In this document: positions 16,114 through 23,973 of the stretch, in pieces
Numbering within the stretch: position 1 is the stretch's first letter
Layout of the letters: the number at the start of each line of letters is the position of its first letter
From: Streptomyces albireticuli
Lineage (GTDB): Bacteria > Actinomycetota > Actinomycetes > Streptomycetales > Streptomycetaceae
Reading direction: 5' to 3'
Assembly (NCBI RefSeq): GCF_002192455.1
Contig: NZ_CP021744.1
Span: 3,812,001-3,876,000 of the forward strand
Length of the DNA: 64,000 nt
Notes under the pieces: generated by a model
The model's input: the letters and a program-made list of their open reading frames with translations, nothing else
The model's database searches: none
What the model was told of the DNA's origin: nothing
Position numbers and translations under genes: made by a program

Positions 16114-17347
16114 GCGGAGCACCGGGCAGGTCCGCCGGGTGGCCGTCACCGGGCTCGGGGCGGTGAGCGGTCTGGGCCTGGGCGCCCGGGAGTTCACCGC
16201 CGCGATCCGTGAGGGCCGCAGCGGCATCGGTCCGGCGGGGCAGTTCGACACCACCGGCTTCGACCACACCCTGGCCGGTGAGGTGACGGACTTCGACCCC
16301 GCCGCCCTCCTGGAGCGGCTGGACCACCGTGAGTGGGGCCGCAGCGGGCAGTTCGCCGCCGCCGCGGCCCGGATGGCGGTCGAGGACGCCGGGATCGACC
16401 CCGGCGCCCTCGCCGCCCTCCGCACGGCCAGCTGCTTCGGCACCACCAACGGCGAGTCGCAGGTCCTGGAGCGGCTCGCCACCCAGCGGGTGCGCCAGGG
16501 CGTCGAGCACCTCGACGGCGCCCTGGCGGGCCGGGCCGACGCCGGCCGCATCGCGACCGCCGTCAACCACGAACTCGGCCTGACCGGCGAGGCGCTGACC
16601 CTCGGCACCGCCTGCGCGGCGGGCAACTACGCCGTCGGCTACGGTTTCGACCTGGTCAGCTCCGGGGAGGCGGACGCGGTGCTGTGCGGCGGCGCCGACG
16701 CCTCCAACCGGGCGACGCACGCCGGCTTCCACCGCCTCGGCGCGCTCGCCGCCGACGTCCCCCGGCCGTTCGACGAGCACCGGGACGGCATCGTCACCGC
16801 CGAGGGCGGCGCGGCGCTGCTCCTGGAGCCCCTGGAGGCCGCGCTCGCCCGTGGCGCCCGCGTCTACGCGGAGGTGCTGGGGTACGGCATGACGTGCGAC
16901 GCGCGGCACATGACCAACCCGCACGGCCCCTCCATCGCCGAGTGCGTCCGGCGCGCCCACCGCACGGCCGGCGTCAAGCCGGAGGAGGTGGACTACATCT
17001 GCGCCCACGGCACGGGGACCCCGGCGAACGAGGCCGCCGAGGTCGCGGCCGTACGCGAGGCGTTCGGCGACTCCGCGCCGCTCCCGCCCATCAGCTCGGT
17101 GAAGTCGATGATCGGCCACACGATGGGCGCGGCGGCCGCCTTCGGCGCGCTGGTGTGCTGCGCGGCCCTGCACGAGGGCTTCCTGCCGCCGAGCGCGACC
17201 GTGCGCGACGTCGACCCGGCACTCGGGCCGGACCTGGACTGCGTGCCCGGGCGGGCGCGGGAGGCACGGCTGTCCATCGCCCAGAACCATGGCTTCGCCT
17301 TCGGCGGGAACAACGCCGTGGCGATCTTCGGAAGGTTCGACGCATGA
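16106..17347 (+). CDS. Beta-ketoacyl-ACP synthase, KS-alpha (FabF type)
   Basis: Condensing enzyme of 413 aa with a complete active site: Cys170 in LGTACAAGNYAVG, His301 in CAHGTGTPANEA, Lys333 in SVKSMIGHTMGAAAA and His338 in the same motif, and the C-terminal NHGFAFGGNN loop. It should perform decarboxylative Claisen elongation with malonyl-ACP. The GTG start at 16106 lies inside the end of the ACP gene, and the stop overlaps the ATG of KS-beta (ATGA). This arrangement is that of a type II PKS/FAS pair. Substrate chain length cannot be read from the sequence. It is not the primary-metabolism FabF, which sits in the fabDHPF operon. Confidence 0.95.
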   Translation: MSERSTGQVRRVAVTGLGAVSGLGLGAREFTAAIREGRSGIGPAGQFDTTGFDHTLAGEVTDFDPAALLERLDHREWGRSGQFAAAAARMAVEDAGIDPGALAALRTASCFGTTNGESQVLERLATQRVRQGVEHLDGALAGRADAGRIATAVNHELGLTGEALTLGTACAAGNYAVGYGFDLVSSGEADAVLCGGADASNRATHAGFHRLGALAADVPRPFDEHRDGIVTAEGGAALLLEPLEAALARGARVYAEVLGYGMTCDARHMTNPHGPSIAECVRRAHRTAGVKPEEVDYICAHGTGTPANEAAEVAAVREAFGDSAPLPPISSVKSMIGHTMGAAAAFGALVCCAALHEGFLPPSATVRDVDPALGPDLDCVPGRAREARLSIAQNHGFAFGGNNAVAIFGRFDA

Positions 17348-18591
17348 CCCTGACGACGGCCCCGCGCAGCACGGGCGGGGCGGCGGACCCGTGGGCACCT
17401 GACCGGTCGGAGGCCCGGCCGGAGGCGCGGTTCCCCGTGCCCGCGGTGGATCTCCTCGGCTGCGCGGTCCACAGCGCGGCGGGCCCCGGCCTGGCCGCGC
17501 TCGGCGCGGCGCTGGAGGGGCGGGGCCCGGCCGTCGCGGACGCGGCGGACCGCCCGGCCGCCCCCGGTGACGTGCCGTACCCCCCGCTGGACGTCCGCCC
17601 GGCGGCCGGTTTCGACCCGGCCGCCGTCCTGGGCCGCAAGGGGCTGAGCCGGCTGACCCGTACGGACCTGCTGGGCGTGGCCACCTGCACGGAGGCGCTG
17701 GAGGCGGCCGGCGGGCCCGGCGGGTTGAACGGCCTTGCCGGGCCGGACGGTTCGGCGGTGGCCGGTGAGACGGGTGTGGTGCTCGGCAGCGCGCTGGGCA
17801 GCGCGAGCGCCGTCGCGGAGTTCACCCGGGACACGCTCGTCCAGGAGCGCCCGTACCTCGTGAACCCGTCCGCCTTCCCCAGCACCCTGATGAACTCGGC
17901 GGCGAGCCGGGCGGCCATCCGGCACGGCCTCACCGGGCTCAACGCGACGGTGTCGGGCGGCCCCCTGGCCTCCCTGCACGCGCTGCGCTACGCCCGGAAC
18001 GCGCTGGTGCGCGGCCACGCGCGGCAGTTGCTCGTGGGCGGCGTCGAGGAGCTCTCGCCGCACGGCGCCTGGGCCTGGCACCGGGCCGGCGCGCTCGCCC
18101 CGGGCACCGCGCTCGGCGAGGGCTGCGCCGTCTTCGTCACCCGCCTGGCGGCCGGGCCGGGCCCCGCGGCCGGGCCCGCGCCGCTCGCCCGGCTGCTCGC
18201 CTGCGACATCGGCTCCGCCGGCCCGGAGGCGGGCCCCCTCGGCGTGGCCCGCAGGCTCGCCGACTGCGTGCGCGGCGCCCTGGCCCGCAGCGGCGTCGCC
18301 CCCGAGGACGTCGCGGTGGCGGCCGTCGGCGCCGCCGGACGGCGCGGCTGGGCCGCCGTTGAGGAGCGCGGGCTGCGCCTGGCGTTCGGGCCCGGCCCGG
18401 AGCCCCGCAGGCTGCGCGTGCAGCCGGTGCTGGGCGAGACCCACAGCGCGGGCGGCGCCCTCCAGCTCGCGGCGGTCCTGGCCCGCTGGCAGCAGCCTGC
18501 GGCGGCCGCCGAGGGCGCCGCCGTGATCACTTCGGTGGGCCCCGACGGTTCGGTCGGCTGCGCCGTCGTCGTACGCCCCGAGTCCGCCTGA
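17344..18591 (+). CDS. KS-beta (chain-length-factor-like) partner of KS-alpha
   Basis: Ketosynthase-fold protein of 415 aa that has lost the catalytic residues. The nucleophile region reads NATVSGGPLASLHALRYA (about 200-217) with no cysteine. The HGTGT motif is replaced by VGAAGRRGW, and the GHTxGAAG region reads GETHSAGGALQ. Family landmarks such as NPSAFPSTLMNSAAS (about 174-188) and GGVEELSPHGAW remain. These changes are what define KS-beta/CLF subunits, which form the heterodimer with KS-alpha and set chain length. ATGA overlap with KS-alpha supports 1:1 synthesis. The N-terminal 30 residues are Pro/Ala-rich. Its lack of the CLF-type Gln at the Cys position separates it from classical aromatic PKS partners. 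Confidence 0.9.
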   Translation: MTLTTAPRSTGGAADPWAPDRSEARPEARFPVPAVDLLGCAVHSAAGPGLAALGAALEGRGPAVADAADRPAAPGDVPYPPLDVRPAAGFDPAAVLGRKGLSRLTRTDLLGVATCTEALEAAGGPGGLNGLAGPDGSAVAGETGVVLGSALGSASAVAEFTRDTLVQERPYLVNPSAFPSTLMNSAASRAAIRHGLTGLNATVSGGPLASLHALRYARNALVRGHARQLLVGGVEELSPHGAWAWHRAGALAPGTALGEGCAVFVTRLAAGPGPAAGPAPLARLLACDIGSAGPEAGPLGVARRLADCVRGALARSGVAPEDVAVAAVGAAGRRGWAAVEERGLRLAFGPGPEPRRLRVQPVLGETHSAGGALQLAAVLARWQQPAAAAEGAAVITSVGPDGSVGCAVVVRPESA

Positions 18592-18609
18592 CCCCCGTCT
18601 GGAGATTCC

Positions 18610-19614
18610 ATGCACACCGCGACCGTTCACCCCGCCGCCGGCGAGGAGCTGTCCCCGCCGGTACCGGCGCCCGCCTTCGAGCGGACCGTCCCGCGCGGGA
18701 TGGTCCACCGCTGGGCCCTCTCCGAGGTGTTCCTGACCGACTCGATCGGCGGGGACGACGCGCGCTTCACGGCGGCCGCCCAGCTGCCCCTCTCCCACGG
18801 CTACTTCCGCGACCACCGCGGGGCCGGCCGCGACTTCCACGACGCGCTGCTCGTCCTGGAGAGCTGCCGCCAGGCGGTGACCTACGCGGCCCACGTGCAC
18901 GAGGACGTCCCGCTCTCGACCACGTTCATGGTCACCTCCTGGTCCCTGGATGTGACCGACCCCGCCGCGCTGGCCTGCGGCGAGCGCCCCGGCGAGCTGG
19001 TCGCCGAGGCCCGGGTCACCGACCGGCAGCGGCGCGGCGGCCGGCTGCGCCGCCTGGTCTTCGCCATGGACCTGCGGCTCGACGGCCGGCCCCTGGGCCG
19101 GCTGACGATGGACGTCAGCTGCACCCCGACCGACCAGTACCACGCGCTGCGCCGGATGCAGCGCGGCTCGGACGCCCCGACCGCCTTCACCCTGCCCGCC
19201 GACCCGGCGGGCGAGCCGGCCGCGCCCTCGGCCGTGGGCCGCCTCGACCCGGGCAACGTGGTGCTCGACGCGGTCCGCGGCACGGCCGACGGCACCCTGG
19301 AGGCCGCCCTCAGCCCGCGCACCTTCCGCAACCGGAGCATGTACGACCACCCCTACGACCACGTCCCGGCGATGGTCTTCAGCGAGGCGGCGCGGCAGTG
19401 CGCGGCGCTGCTCGGGGGCGGCGACGGAGGCACCGGCCACGGCCCCGGGCGGGTGCTGCGGCTGGACGGCGAGTTCGCGAAGTTCGCCGAGCTGGACGCG
19501 CCGGTGCGCCTGGCCGCCGCGCGCGAGCCGGCGGCGGACGGCCCCGCCTCGTACCGCCTGACCGCGACGCAGCGGGAGGACACCGTGGCGCGGCTGACCA
19601 TCACGGTCGGCTGA
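18610..19614 (+). CDS. AfsA-family A-factor biosynthesis hotdog protein
   Basis: Protein of 334 aa with two AfsA/hotdog repeats. The first has MVHRWALSEVFLTD (31-44), LPLSHGYFRDH (59-69) and LLVLESCRQAVTYAAH (Glu84, Arg87). The second has YDHVPAMVFSEAARQCAAL, with Glu259 and Arg262. AfsA/ScbA/MmfL join a beta-ketoacyl thioester to dihydroxyacetone phosphate, the committed step to gamma-butyrolactones and related furans. The fold is also that of FabA/FabZ dehydratases, so a dehydratase role on ACP-bound chains is possible. It follows KS-beta by 18 bp and precedes the HAD phosphatase by 53 bp, an order matching the AfsA-plus-phosphatase logic of methylenomycin furans. Confidence 0.92.
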   Translation: MHTATVHPAAGEELSPPVPAPAFERTVPRGMVHRWALSEVFLTDSIGGDDARFTAAAQLPLSHGYFRDHRGAGRDFHDALLVLESCRQAVTYAAHVHEDVPLSTTFMVTSWSLDVTDPAALACGERPGELVAEARVTDRQRRGGRLRRLVFAMDLRLDGRPLGRLTMDVSCTPTDQYHALRRMQRGSDAPTAFTLPADPAGEPAAPSAVGRLDPGNVVLDAVRGTADGTLEAALSPRTFRNRSMYDHPYDHVPAMVFSEAARQCAALLGGGDGGTGHGPGRVLRLDGEFAKFAELDAPVRLAAAREPAADGPASYRLTATQREDTVARLTITVG

Positions 19615-19667
19615 CCCCGCCGCCCCGCCGCAGCCCCCTTCCCACCCCAGCCCTCTTGGAGACCCGT

Positions 19668-20357
19668 ATGTCCACGGCCGCACCCGGCGTCGCCTTCTTC
19701 GACGTCGACGAAACGCTCATCACCCTCAAGAGCATGTTCGACTTCTACGACTTCTTCCTCGACTCGCTGGGCCACAGCGACGAGGAGAAGGAGCGGCTGA
19801 GCCGCGACGCGAGGGACCTGCTCACCCCCGGGCTCCCCCGCGAGCAGGGGAACCGGCTCTTCTACCGGCGCTTCGCCGGCTACGCCGTGGAGCAGGTCGC
19901 GGAGACCGGCCGCCGCTGGTTCGACCACCACCAGGCGCGCGGCGGCCTCTTCCACGACGACGTGCTGGCCGCGCTGCGCGCCCACCGCGCGGACGGCGTC
20001 GAGACCGTGCTCGTCTCCGGTTCGTTCCCGGCCTGCCTGGACCCGGTGGCCGCGTACGCGGGGGCCGACCGCCTCTACTCGACCGTGCTGGAGGCGCGCG
20101 ACGGCCGCTACACCGGCGAGGTCCTGCGGACGATGATCGGCGACGCCAAGGCGGAGACCGCGCGCGCCGTCATCGAGGAGCGGAAGGTCGCGGCCGGGGA
20201 CTGCTACGCCTACGGGGACCACGTCTCGGACCTGGACCTGCTGCGGCTGGTCGGCCACCCGGTCGCCGTGGGCGCGCACCCGGCCGTCGTCGAGGAGGCG
20301 GAGCGCCTCGGCTGGCGGCGCCTCGCGGGCACGGCGGGGGCGCTCACGACGCCTTGA
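19668..20357 (+). CDS. HAD-IB family phosphatase
   Basis: Hydrolase of 229 aa in the SerB/HAD-IB group. Motif I is FFDVDETLI (Asp12, Asp14), motif II is LVSGSFPACLDP, the Lys of motif III lies in GDAKAETARAVI, and motif IV is YAYGDHVSDLDLL. It cleaves phosphomonoesters with an Asp nucleophile and Mg2+. As the last gene after AfsA it resembles MmfP, which dephosphorylates the butenolide/furan phosphate made after an AfsA-type reaction; this is inference from context. The ATG at 19668 follows TTGGAGACC. The 3' end overlaps the opposing RsbW-like gene by 14 bp, so there is no room for a terminator between them. Confidence 0.9.
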   Translation: MSTAAPGVAFFDVDETLITLKSMFDFYDFFLDSLGHSDEEKERLSRDARDLLTPGLPREQGNRLFYRRFAGYAVEQVAETGRRWFDHHQARGGLFHDDVLAALRAHRADGVETVLVSGSFPACLDPVAAYAGADRLYSTVLEARDGRYTGEVLRTMIGDAKAETARAVIEERKVAAGDCYAYGDHVSDLDLLRLVGHPVAVGAHPAVVEEAERLGWRRLAGTAGALTTP

Positions 20358-20823
20358 GCAGCGCGCCCTCCCGCCACTTGAGGATCTTGTCGAAGCTGAC
20401 CACCGCGCCCTGCCGCCCCGGGCGGTTCCGCACGCGGACGTGATCGGTGAGCGACTCGATCAGGAAGAGGCCCCTGCCGTGTTCGTCCTGGGCGGGGGCC
20501 GGGGTCCTGGTGCGGGTGGCGCGGGCGGGGCGCTGGGGGCGGCGGCGGTCACGGGGGCGGGGCTGCTCGGGGAAGCCCGGCCCGGAGTCCGTGACCTCGA
20601 TCCGGCAGGTGTCGCCGTCGATGAACGCGGTGACCAGATAGCCGGTCGAGGAGTCGCCGCCGTGTTCGACGGCGTTGGCACACGCCTCGCTGAGGGCGAC
20701 CGACAGATCGTAGGAGATCTCGGGGTCCACGCCCGCCGTCTCCATGGTGCCGACCAGCAGCCTACGGGCGAGCGGCACGCTCGCGGCCTCGCGTCGCAGA
20801 TGGAGTGACCACCACATGCTCAT
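20344..20823 (-). CDS. RsbW-like serine kinase/ATP-binding regulator
   Basis: Protein of 159 aa with a single HATPase_c_2 domain. The N-box is SVALSEACANAVEHG (41-55), the G1 box VTDSGPGFP (77-85) and the G2 box DEHGRGLFLIESLTDHV (113-129). Between the boxes lies an unusual Arg/Pro/Thr-rich insertion (about 86-112). Such proteins are anti-sigma factors or phosphorylate anti-anti-sigma partners; Streptomyces has dozens. ATG 20823 follows AGGAGG by seven bases. The gene overlaps the HAD phosphatase end and is probably the first gene of the conserved chromosome to the right of the accessory block. Its partner sigma factor is not in the window. Confidence 0.9.
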   Translation of the reverse strand: MSMWWSLHLRREAASVPLARRLLVGTMETAGVDPEISYDLSVALSEACANAVEHGGDSSTGYLVTAFIDGDTCRIEVTDSGPGFPEQPRPRDRRRPQRPARATRTRTPAPAQDEHGRGLFLIESLTDHVRVRNRPGRQGAVVSFDKILKWREGALLKAS

Positions 20824-21060
20824 GCTCAGCCTCCTGGCCGCGGCTCGACATACCGATACGTATAGCCAGCACCGGCGCCCCGTAAGCCTGCGGCGCGTGT
20901 GAGACCGCTCATTCGGACGATGCGGCGCGCGGGTGCGTCGGTGTATGGGGTGATACGCCGGGGTGCGCCGGAGCGTCCGCGGGTCCCCTTCCGGCCGGGT
21001 GGCGAACGTGCGCCCCCTGCCGTAGGGAAGGAGTAAGCCCGGTGGGATGATGGCGCAGCC

Positions 21061-21888
21061 ATGCCTCACCCCGTCGCGCGCGCCGGCGCCGATCTGCGAC
21101 TGATACGGGCCGCGGTGTTCACCGCGGTCTGTGTTCTGCTGTCCGCGGGCGGGCACGTGCTGGCCTCCTGCGCGAGCGTCCCGCTGTGGACGCTGGGCGC
21201 GGGCTGCGCGCTGGTGCTGGCGCTCGTCCTGCCGCTGGCCGGCCGGGAGCGCTCGCTGCCGGGGATCGCGGCCGGACTGGCCGTCGGCCAGCTCGCGCTG
21301 CACACCCTCTTCGGACTGGGCCAGCACAGTGCCGGGGTGACCCCGCGCCAGGCGGGCTCCGAGGGGCGGCTGATCACCTTCGCCGCGAAGCTGATCTGCA
21401 ACCAGCCGCACACGATGTCCGCCGCCGACGCCCGCCGAGTGATCACGCAGGCCGGGCTCGACCCCGCCGTGCACCCGATGCGGATGGGAGCCGTACCCGC
21501 GCCCGCCGCGCCCGGTACGGGCACCTCCATGCCCCTGGACCGGCTGCTGGACTCCCTGCTCGGCGCGCTGCCGCTGTCGCTCCCCATGCTGCTCGGCCAT
21601 CTGCTCGCGGCGCTGGCCGCGGGCTGGCTGCTGCGGCGCGGCGAGGTGGCGCTGTGGCGGGTGGTGGCGCTGTCCGGCCGCCCGGCGCGCGAGGTCGCGG
21701 AGGCCGCGCTCGTACGGTCGCTGCGCGCCGCCCTGACGCTCGTACGCGCCCTGTGGGACCGCTCGGCCGCCGAGCCGCCGCGGGCCGGCCGGGGCCGGTC
21801 CGCGGAAGAGGACCGTCCGGTGGTGGAGCCGTCGCTCCAGCGCTTCGTGACCCGGCGGGGACCGCCGCACCTCACCCTCGCGGCCTGA
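21061..21888 (+). CDS. Integral membrane protein of the copper operon region
   Basis: Protein of 275 aa with about five hydrophobic segments (near 15-35, 42-60, 66-85, 170-190 and possibly 195-210) and a charged C-terminal tail. A loop between segments 3 and 4 carries CNQPHTM, HPMRMGAVP and other His/Met/Cys residues that could bind copper. No catalytic motif is present. It starts at ATG 21061 and is followed 103 bp later by the YcnI gene on the same strand. Orthologues sit next to the ycnI-sco1 genes in many Streptomyces (recalled). A role in copper delivery or sensing is inferred from the neighbours only. Confidence 0.8.
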   Translation: MPHPVARAGADLRLIRAAVFTAVCVLLSAGGHVLASCASVPLWTLGAGCALVLALVLPLAGRERSLPGIAAGLAVGQLALHTLFGLGQHSAGVTPRQAGSEGRLITFAAKLICNQPHTMSAADARRVITQAGLDPAVHPMRMGAVPAPAAPGTGTSMPLDRLLDSLLGALPLSLPMLLGHLLAALAAGWLLRRGEVALWRVVALSGRPAREVAEAALVRSLRAALTLVRALWDRSAAEPPRAGRGRSAEEDRPVVEPSLQRFVTRRGPPHLTLAA

Positions 21889-21991
21889 CACGCGACGCAC
21901 TCCGGCGACAGAGCACGGGAGGGCGGTCGCGCCGTCGCCGCACGCGCACGCCCGAACCTCTTCCGTCCCCTCCTGCCTGTGGAGTGTCCCC

Positions 21992-22732
21992 ATGAACACC
22001 TCTCTCGGCCGTCTCCGCCGTCTCCCCGTCATCGGCGGCGTCACCGCCGGCGCCGTCCTGCTCCTCGCCGGTCCCGCCTTCGCGCACGTCAGCGTGCAGC
22101 CCGGCACCGCCGAGAAGGGCGGCTACAGCACCATCGCCTTCAAGGTGCCGAACGAGAAGAACGACGCCTCGACGGTGAAGCTGGAGGTCACGCTCGACCC
22201 GAAGCACCCGCTCTCCTCGGTGACCGTGCAGCCCGTCCCGGGCTGGGACGTCAAGGTCGAGAAGTCCAAGCTCGACAAGCCGCTCCAGACCCACGGCAAG
22301 ACGATCGACGAGGCCGTCAGCAAGATCACCTGGACCGGCGGCAAGATCGAGCCGGGCCAGTTCCAGCAGTTCCCGCTCTCCGTCGGCCAGCTGCCCACGG
22401 ACGTCGACGAGCTGGTCTTCAAGGCCCTCCAGACCTACTCCGACGACGACGTCGTGCGCTGGATCGACCCGTCCAAGCCGGGCGGCGAGGAGGCCGAGCA
22501 CCCCGCGCCGGTGCTGAAGCTCGTCGCGAAGGGCGACAAGGACAAGGCCGCCGACAAGGGCGGCAAGTCCGCCGACGGCAAGGACACCCGGGCCGCCGCC
22601 TCGTCCGCGTCCTCCGGCAAGAGCGAGGACTCCTCCGACACGACCGCCCGGGTGCTCGGCGTCGTCGGCATCGTCGTCGGCATCGCGGGCGTGGCCTTCG
22701 GCGTGCTCGCCGGCCGCCGCCGCTCCGCCTGA
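21992..22732 (+). CDS. ycnI: YcnI-family copper-binding membrane-anchored protein (DUF1775)
   Basis: Secreted protein of 246 aa. A signal peptide (1-31) ends at AFAHVSVQP, so cleavage exposes the N-terminal His32 that YcnI uses as part of a copper brace. The DUF1775 domain spans about 32-175 and includes the conserved WDVKVEK and WTGGKI. A Lys/Asp/Ser-rich spacer (180-215) leads to a C-terminal membrane anchor and RRRSA. It binds Cu(II) outside the membrane. It starts the block YcnI, Sco1, PCuAC, CopCD, DyP, all on the + strand, consistent with one copper-handling operon. Confidence 0.92.
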   Translation: MNTSLGRLRRLPVIGGVTAGAVLLLAGPAFAHVSVQPGTAEKGGYSTIAFKVPNEKNDASTVKLEVTLDPKHPLSSVTVQPVPGWDVKVEKSKLDKPLQTHGKTIDEAVSKITWTGGKIEPGQFQQFPLSVGQLPTDVDELVFKALQTYSDDDVVRWIDPSKPGGEEAEHPAPVLKLVAKGDKDKAADKGGKSADGKDTRAAASSASSGKSEDSSDTTARVLGVVGIVVGIAGVAFGVLAGRRRSA

Positions 22733-22828
22733 CCCGCGGCCCGCACGGACCGGGGCGGCACCCCAGGCAGCAGCGGCTGCCGCGCGGCGCCGCCCCCGCA
22801 CCCCGACCCATCCCTGGAGAAGAGCTCC

Positions 22829-23479
22829 ATGCGCACCAAGATCCTGGGCGTGGCACTGGCCACCGCCGCCGCGCTCGCCCTCACCGCCTGCGGCGGCTCG
22901 GACGGCGACGGCGACAAGCCCGCGGCGGACGTCTCCGTCGCGCCCAAGAAGGCCGCGATCACCCTGGACAGCCCGAAGGCCAAGCCCGACCTGGTCCTCA
23001 CGGACACGGACGAGAAGAAGTACGAGCTGGTCAAGGAGACCAAGGGCCACCCCGTCCTGCTCTACTTCGGCTACACCTACTGCCCGGACGTCTGCTCGAC
23101 CGTCGTCTCCGACATGGCCACCGCGGCGAAGAAGCTGCCGGAGGCCGACCGGAAGAACCTGAAGATCGTCTTCGTCACCACCGACCCCGCCCGGGACACC
23201 CCCAAGCGGATGCGGGAGTGGCTCGACGCCCAGGGCGGTCAGGACATCGTCGGCCTGACCGGCGACTTCGACACGATCCAGGCGGCCGCCAAGCCGCTCG
23301 GCATCTTCGTGGAGAAGCCGAAGAAGGAGAAGGACGGCTCCATCACCGTCAGCCATGGCGCCGAGGTCGTCGGGTTCTCGCCCAAGGACGACGGCGGCCG
23401 TTGGATCTACACCGCGGAAACCACCGCAGCCCAGTACGCCAAAGATCTCCCGAAGATCGTCAAGGGGGAGAACCCGTGA
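22829..23479 (+). CDS. Sco1/SenC copper chaperone lipoprotein
   Basis: Lipoprotein of 216 aa with the lipobox LTAC (Cys20). The thioredoxin-like Sco domain has the metal-binding CPDVC (CxxxC, about 88-92) and the distal His in SHGAEVVGF (about 173). Sco proteins deliver copper to the CuA site of cytochrome c oxidase and, in S. lividans, are also needed for copper supply to the radical oxidase GlxA (known from that species). The stop overlaps the ATG of the PCuAC gene by one base (TGATG), so the two are co-translated. An AGAAGAG ribosome site precedes ATG 22829. Confidence 0.94.
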   Translation: MRTKILGVALATAAALALTACGGSDGDGDKPAADVSVAPKKAAITLDSPKAKPDLVLTDTDEKKYELVKETKGHPVLLYFGYTYCPDVCSTVVSDMATAAKKLPEADRKNLKIVFVTTDPARDTPKRMREWLDAQGGQDIVGLTGDFDTIQAAAKPLGIFVEKPKKEKDGSITVSHGAEVVGFSPKDDGGRWIYTAETTAAQYAKDLPKIVKGENP

Positions 23480-23955
23480 TGCGCAAGACCACCACCGCCA
23501 CCGCCGCCGCCCTGCCGCTGCTGCTCGCCGGGGGCATGCTCCTGGTGACCGGCTGCCAGTCGGAGAAGAACGCCCTGGCGTCCGACAAGCCCGAGCTCTC
23601 GGTCAGCGGCGCCTACCTGCCGCAGCCCGCGATGCCGGACATGGCCGCCGCCTACCTGACCGTCAAGAACGACGGCGGTAAGGCCGACCAGCTGACGTCC
23701 GTCACCAGCCCGCTCTCGGGCGACATCACCATGCACACCACCGAGGGCTCGCAGATGAAGCACGCGGCGAAGCTGGAGGTGCCGGCGAAGGGCGAGCTGA
23801 AGCTCACCCGTGGTGGCACCCACCTGATGCTCGGCAAGCTCGGGCACAAGCCGAAGGTGGGCGAGAAGATCGAGTTCACGCTCCACTTCGCCACGACCGG
23901 TGCCGTGAAGGTCCAGGTGCCGGTCGAGTCCACCACCTTCCGCCCCCAGGGCTGA
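23479..23955 (+). CDS. PCuAC/ECuC-type extracytoplasmic copper chaperone lipoprotein
   Basis: Lipoprotein of 158 aa, lipobox VTGC (Cys26). The DUF461/PCuAC cupredoxin-like domain shows the copper-ligand pattern ITMHTTEGSQMKHA and GTHLMLGKL, giving two His and two to three Met. It passes Cu(I) to Sco and apo-CuA. An overlapping GTG three bases upstream (23476) is also in frame; ATG 23479 was taken. The homologous S. lividans pair ECuC/Sco acts as a copper relay (known). It is followed 18 bp later by the CopCD gene. Confidence 0.93.
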   Translation: MRKTTTATAAALPLLLAGGMLLVTGCQSEKNALASDKPELSVSGAYLPQPAMPDMAAAYLTVKNDGGKADQLTSVTSPLSGDITMHTTEGSQMKHAAKLEVPAKGELKLTRGGTHLMLGKLGHKPKVGEKIEFTLHFATTGAVKVQVPVESTTFRPQG

Positions 23956-23973
23956 GCGGACCGACGAGGATGC

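Noticed and set aside
17344..18591. Second active ketosynthase
   Set aside because: The catalytic Cys and both His motifs are missing, so it is a KS-beta type partner.
16993..19683. 896-codon antisense frame through KS-alpha, KS-beta and AfsA
   Set aside because: Shadow of three well-supported + strand genes; no independent signals.
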